Source: Acidobacteriota bacterium
GTDB lineage: Bacteria; Acidobacteriota; Blastocatellia; Pyrinomonadales; Pyrinomonadaceae
Reading direction: 5' to 3'
Length of the DNA stretch: 9,059 nucleotides
NCBI GenBank assembly: GCA_020201365.1
Contig: JAIVGV010000052.1
Location: 1 to 9,059 of the forward strand
Part shown: positions 7,361-9,059 of the stretch, piece by piece
How the letters are laid out: each line of letters starts with the position of its first letter
How positions within the stretch are numbered: the first letter of the stretch is position 1
Notes under the pieces: generated by a model
Database searches by the model: none
Told to the model about the DNA's origin: nothing
The model's input: only the letters and a program-made list of their open reading frames with translations
Translations under genes and position numbers: made by a program

Positions 7361-8425
7361 TTACCAGTTCACCACCAGCTCCTCGGAAGCCTCCCACACC
7401 GGCACGTCCTCGCGCCACGCGACGCGGTGGAGGCGTTCGGGCTCAGCCAAGAGCCGCCCCGCGCCGAGCGCGACCGCGGCGAGCGGATCGTCGGCGACCG
7501 CGACGTGGAGTTTTAATTCGCGTTGCAGGCGATCGGCCATGCCGTCGAGAAGCGCGCCGCCGCCCGTGAGAATGAGACCCGTCTGGTAGATGTCCGCCGT
7601 CACGTCCGGCTGCGACTCCTCGACCGAGCGGCGCGCGCCCGCGACGATCTCCGCGACGACGGGCTCCAAAGCCTCGCGCACCTCGTCCAAGCCGATCTCG
7701 ACAGCCTTCGCCATCCCCGTCGTCAGCTCCTTGCCGACGACCTCGACGCGCGTCTCACCCTCGGCGGCTCGCGCCGCGCCGAGCTGTTTCTTCAACTGTT
7801 CGGCGGTGCGCTCGCCGAGCTGCATCTCGTATTTCGCGCGCACGTAGTCGCGTATCGCCTCGTCCATCGCGTTGCCCGCGACGCGCAGGCTGTTCGACGA
7901 GACGACCGCGCCGGAGGCGACGATGGCGACGTTCGTCGTGCCGCCGCCGATGTCCACGATGAGGTGCGCGCGCTCGTCGTCGGGCGTCAGCCCCGCGCCG
8001 AGCGCGGCGCACAAGCCCTCGTCAACCAAGTCAACGCGCGCTGCCTTCGCGTCGCGCGCCGCGTCGCGCACCGAGCGGCGTTCGAGTTCCGTGGAAGAGC
8101 CGGGGACGCCGATGACCATGTGGCTGCGCTTGAGGTGGTTCTCCTGCACGCGGCGGATGAAGGCGACGAGCATCTTCTCAGCCGCCTCGAAGTTCTCAAT
8201 CGTCCCGCTCTTCACAGGGCGGAAGACTTCGACGTCCTTCGGCACGCGCCCCACCAGCTTGAACGCCTCCGCGCCGACCGCCAGCACCTCGCCCGTGTAC
8301 TTGTGGATCGCGACGACCGAAGGCTCTTCGAGCACGACGCCGCGACCCGGCTGGTAGATGAGCGTGTTGACCGTGCCGAGGTCAATCGCCAAGTCCTCGG
8401 AGAAGAAGTTGTCCAGGATGTGCAT
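7361..8425 (-). CDS. mreB: MreB-like bacterial actin, divergent stand-alone copy
   Basis: At 354 residues it has the actin-fold nucleotide motifs of MreB: phosphate 1 DLAIDLGTVNTLIY (11-24), a connect-1 region (131-147), phosphate 2 IVDIGGGTTNVA (156-167), and the adenosine motif LILTGGGALLDGM (284-296). The N-terminal MHILDNFFSE is hydrophobic enough to be a membrane-binding amphipathic segment. MreB polymerises under the inner membrane and positions the elongation machinery for rod shape. Oddities: the usual EEPMAAAIGAGL loop reads DEGLCAALGAGL here (135-146), keeping the acidic residue but losing Pro; and about 25 residues after the normal end (RLHRVAWRED to VVNW) form an extra tail. No mreC or mreD is adjacent and a terminator follows directly, so this is probably a second MreB rather than the mreBCD copy. 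An AAGGGA ribosome-binding site lies about 8 bases before the ATG. The assignment to the MreB family is firm; its role as the main shape actin is not. Confidence 0.9.
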   Translation of the reverse strand: MHILDNFFSEDLAIDLGTVNTLIYQPGRGVVLEEPSVVAIHKYTGEVLAVGAEAFKLVGRVPKDVEVFRPVKSGTIENFEAAEKMLVAFIRRVQENHLKRSHMVIGVPGSSTELERRSVRDAARDAKAARVDLVDEGLCAALGAGLTPDDERAHLIVDIGGGTTNVAIVASGAVVSSNSLRVAGNAMDEAIRDYVRAKYEMQLGERTAEQLKKQLGAARAAEGETRVEVVGKELTTGMAKAVEIGLDEVREALEPVVAEIVAGARRSVEESQPDVTADIYQTGLILTGGGALLDGMADRLQRELKLHVAVADDPLAAVALGAGRLLAEPERLHRVAWREDVPVWEASEELVVNW

Positions 8426-8731
8426 GTAAAGCTTCCCTTGAAAACCGCAACCTTGAGGAGAAATCTACACTTTCGCCCGCCTTAAGGGCGTGGCAAATCG
8501 CATACCATTTAAAGACAGTTCGATGGCGGCTGATTTACCAGAGTTTACCTTGTGGATTTTTTTAGAGTGCGAAGGCAAAGCGTCCCGATACGGGACGCGC
8601 CGCCCATTTATTACAGACCGCGTGGGCGAAAGACAGACGGCGGGGGCAAGGATGAAGGCGGAAGGATCGGGGATGAAAGGGAGGGGCGGGAGGCGCGGCG
8701 ACAGTAAGGAGCACATAAGACGACGCGCGCA
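8426..8731. promoter_or_regulatory. 306-base gene-free stretch upstream of the mreB-like gene
   Basis: This probably holds the mreB-like promoter and the end of the rqcP transcript. From about 8498 to 8570 the DNA is much richer in A and T than its surroundings, with a T7 run at 8557-8563 (+ strand) and two TTTACC copies at 8534-8539 and 8544-8549, exactly one helical turn apart, which could be an operator. A small hairpin, CGCCC (8474-8478) with GGGCG (8486-8490), lies in the likely mreB leader. From 8640 to 8700 the + strand is nearly all purine and G, with two GGATGAA copies (8650-8656, 8671-8677). I could not assign a specific promoter, and the short frames across it look non-coding. Confidence 0.45.
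8580..8598 (-). terminator. Short hairpin, possible terminator for the rqcP-like transcript
   Basis: An 8-bp perfect stem (8580-8587 with 8591-8598) has a 3-base ATA loop. On the - strand it is followed by TTTGCCTT, a weak U-containing tail, about 130 bases beyond the rqcP-like stop. It may end that transcript before the mreB-like gene. A protein-binding palindrome is the alternative. Confidence 0.35.
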
Positions 8732-8754
8732 TCACGGCGTCGCCGCGTCGTCTT
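8717..8754 (-). terminator. Stem-loop across the 3' end of the rqcP-like gene
   Basis: An 11-bp perfect stem (8717-8727 with 8744-8754) has a 16-base loop that contains the stop codon of the rqcP-like gene. No U-run follows on the - strand (it continues ATGTGCTCC), so intrinsic termination would be weak. It may instead protect the mRNA 3' end, or be chance in GC-rich repeats of CGTCGTC. Confidence 0.3.
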
Positions 8755-9019
8755 CGTCGCGCAGTCGCTCGTCGCTCGTGAGTTCGTAGAGCGTCGAGGC
8801 TTCGGCTTTCGAGACGTTGCGCGTCACGGGGACGGCGAGGACGCGGACGCTCGTGAGCCGGTCGCGCCTTCGCAGACTGACACGGTCGCCCACGCGCACC
8901 GTGCGCGACGAACGCGCGGGCACGTCATTGACGGCAACGGCGCCCGCCTCGCACATCTCCTGCGCGACCGTGCGCCGCGCGACGAGTCGGCTCGCGCGCA
9001 AGAACTGATCGAGACGCAT
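8732..9019 (-). CDS. rqcP: S4-domain RNA-binding protein, RqcP-like
   Basis: The protein has 95 residues, with an S4 domain filling residues 1 to about 62. The pattern MRLDQFLRASRLVARRTVA, then a Gly-Val-Asn core (AVAVNDVPA), then SRTVRVGDRVSL, follows RqcP (formerly YabO) of Bacillus closely; the related Hsp15 (HslR) family is the alternative. RqcP binds the stalled 50S subunit with peptidyl-tRNA and works with RqcH to add C-terminal alanine tails that mark incomplete proteins for degradation. The positive residues expected for rRNA/tRNA contact (Arg10, Arg15, Arg16) are present. The last 30 residues are acidic and probably flexible. ATG at 9019 matches the family N-terminus exactly, yet the preceding mRNA is pyrimidine-rich (CCCCTTTCTCCC) with no Shine-Dalgarno, so translation may depend on an upstream gene or be leaderless. 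Confidence 0.85.
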   Translation of the reverse strand: MRLDQFLRASRLVARRTVAQEMCEAGAVAVNDVPARSSRTVRVGDRVSLRRRDRLTSVRVLAVPVTRNVSKAEASTLYELTSDERLRDEDDAATP

Positions 9020-9027
9020 GGGAGAAA

Positions 9028-9059
9028 GGGGATGGAGGTTAGGGGATGGAGGTTAGGGG
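9028..9059. repeat. 14-bp tandem repeat running off the window end
   Basis: The unit GGGGATGGAGGTTA occurs twice perfectly (9028-9041, 9042-9055) and the first four bases of a third copy reach the last base. It begins 8 bases upstream of the rqcP-like start codon. The full copy number is not visible. Confidence 0.9.

Noticed and set aside
7523..8485. A 320-codon + strand frame opposite the mreB-like gene
   Set aside because: It is low-complexity Arg/Asp/Ala/Val, while the - strand carries all the MreB motifs.
8465..8716. An 83-codon - strand frame in the gap upstream of the mreB-like gene
   Set aside because: It reads through the purine-rich repeat and the hairpin, giving Pro/Phe/Ile low-complexity, and looks like translated spacer. 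I saw no convincing ribosome-binding site.
8490..8789. A 99-codon + strand frame starting with GTG in the same gap
   Set aside because: It runs into antisense of the rqcP-like gene and ends in poly-Ser/Arg, with no ribosome-binding site and no domain.
1..9059. CRISPR arrays, tRNA or rRNA genes, insertion sequences, attachment sites
   Set aside because: I saw no regularly spaced repeats, no cloverleaf-like sequence with a CCA end, no transposase or integrase motif and no terminal inverted repeats.

Overview
The window is GC-rich DNA (my estimate by eye, above 60% GC) with tightly packed genes on both strands, and it looks like bacterial chromosome. A secreted tricorn-type peptidase, a type II NADH dehydrogenase, an MreB-type actin and an RqcP-type S4 protein, together with strong GC3 bias, fit Acidobacteriota, perhaps class Blastocatellia. 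That placement is inference from overall character, not a database match. I see no phage, transposase, CRISPR array, tRNA or rRNA.

Layout from left to right. (a) 1-873, + strand: the C-terminal part of a type II NADH:quinone oxidoreductase, then a small, very charged helical protein of unknown role. (b) 892-929: a perfect 16-bp hairpin between convergent genes. (c) 957-5763, - strand: dusB (tRNA-dihydrouridine synthase), a 61-residue acidic ORF 13 bp behind it, and after a 138-bp gap a 1134-residue exported tricorn-like S41 peptidase (beta-propellers, PDZ, protease core). (d) 5764-5892: the divergent intergenic region, with a short tandem repeat and an inverted repeat. (e) 5893-7280, + strand: a two-gene unit joined by an ATGA overlap, encoding a membrane-anchored TPR-like protein and a six-helix membrane protein; I cannot name either. 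(f) 7297-7336: a second perfect hairpin at a convergent junction. (g) 7361-8425, - strand: a divergent, stand-alone MreB-like actin with a C-terminal tail. (h) 8426-8731: a 306-bp gene-free stretch with an AT-rich island, a hairpin and purine-rich sequence. (i) 8732-9019, - strand: an S4-domain RqcP-like protein. (j) 9028-9059: a 14-bp tandem repeat running off the end.

Most recognisable genes are housekeeping functions: respiratory electron entry, tRNA modification, ribosome-associated quality control and cell shape. The less ordinary parts are the MreB paralogue without mreC or mreD beside it, the unassigned membrane pair next to it, the tricorn-like peptidase with a changed catalytic neighbourhood, and the purine-rich repeats on both sides of the RqcP-like gene. 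I did not find evidence for a new multi-gene defence or mobile system. The best candidate for something undescribed is the TPR/six-helix membrane pair.
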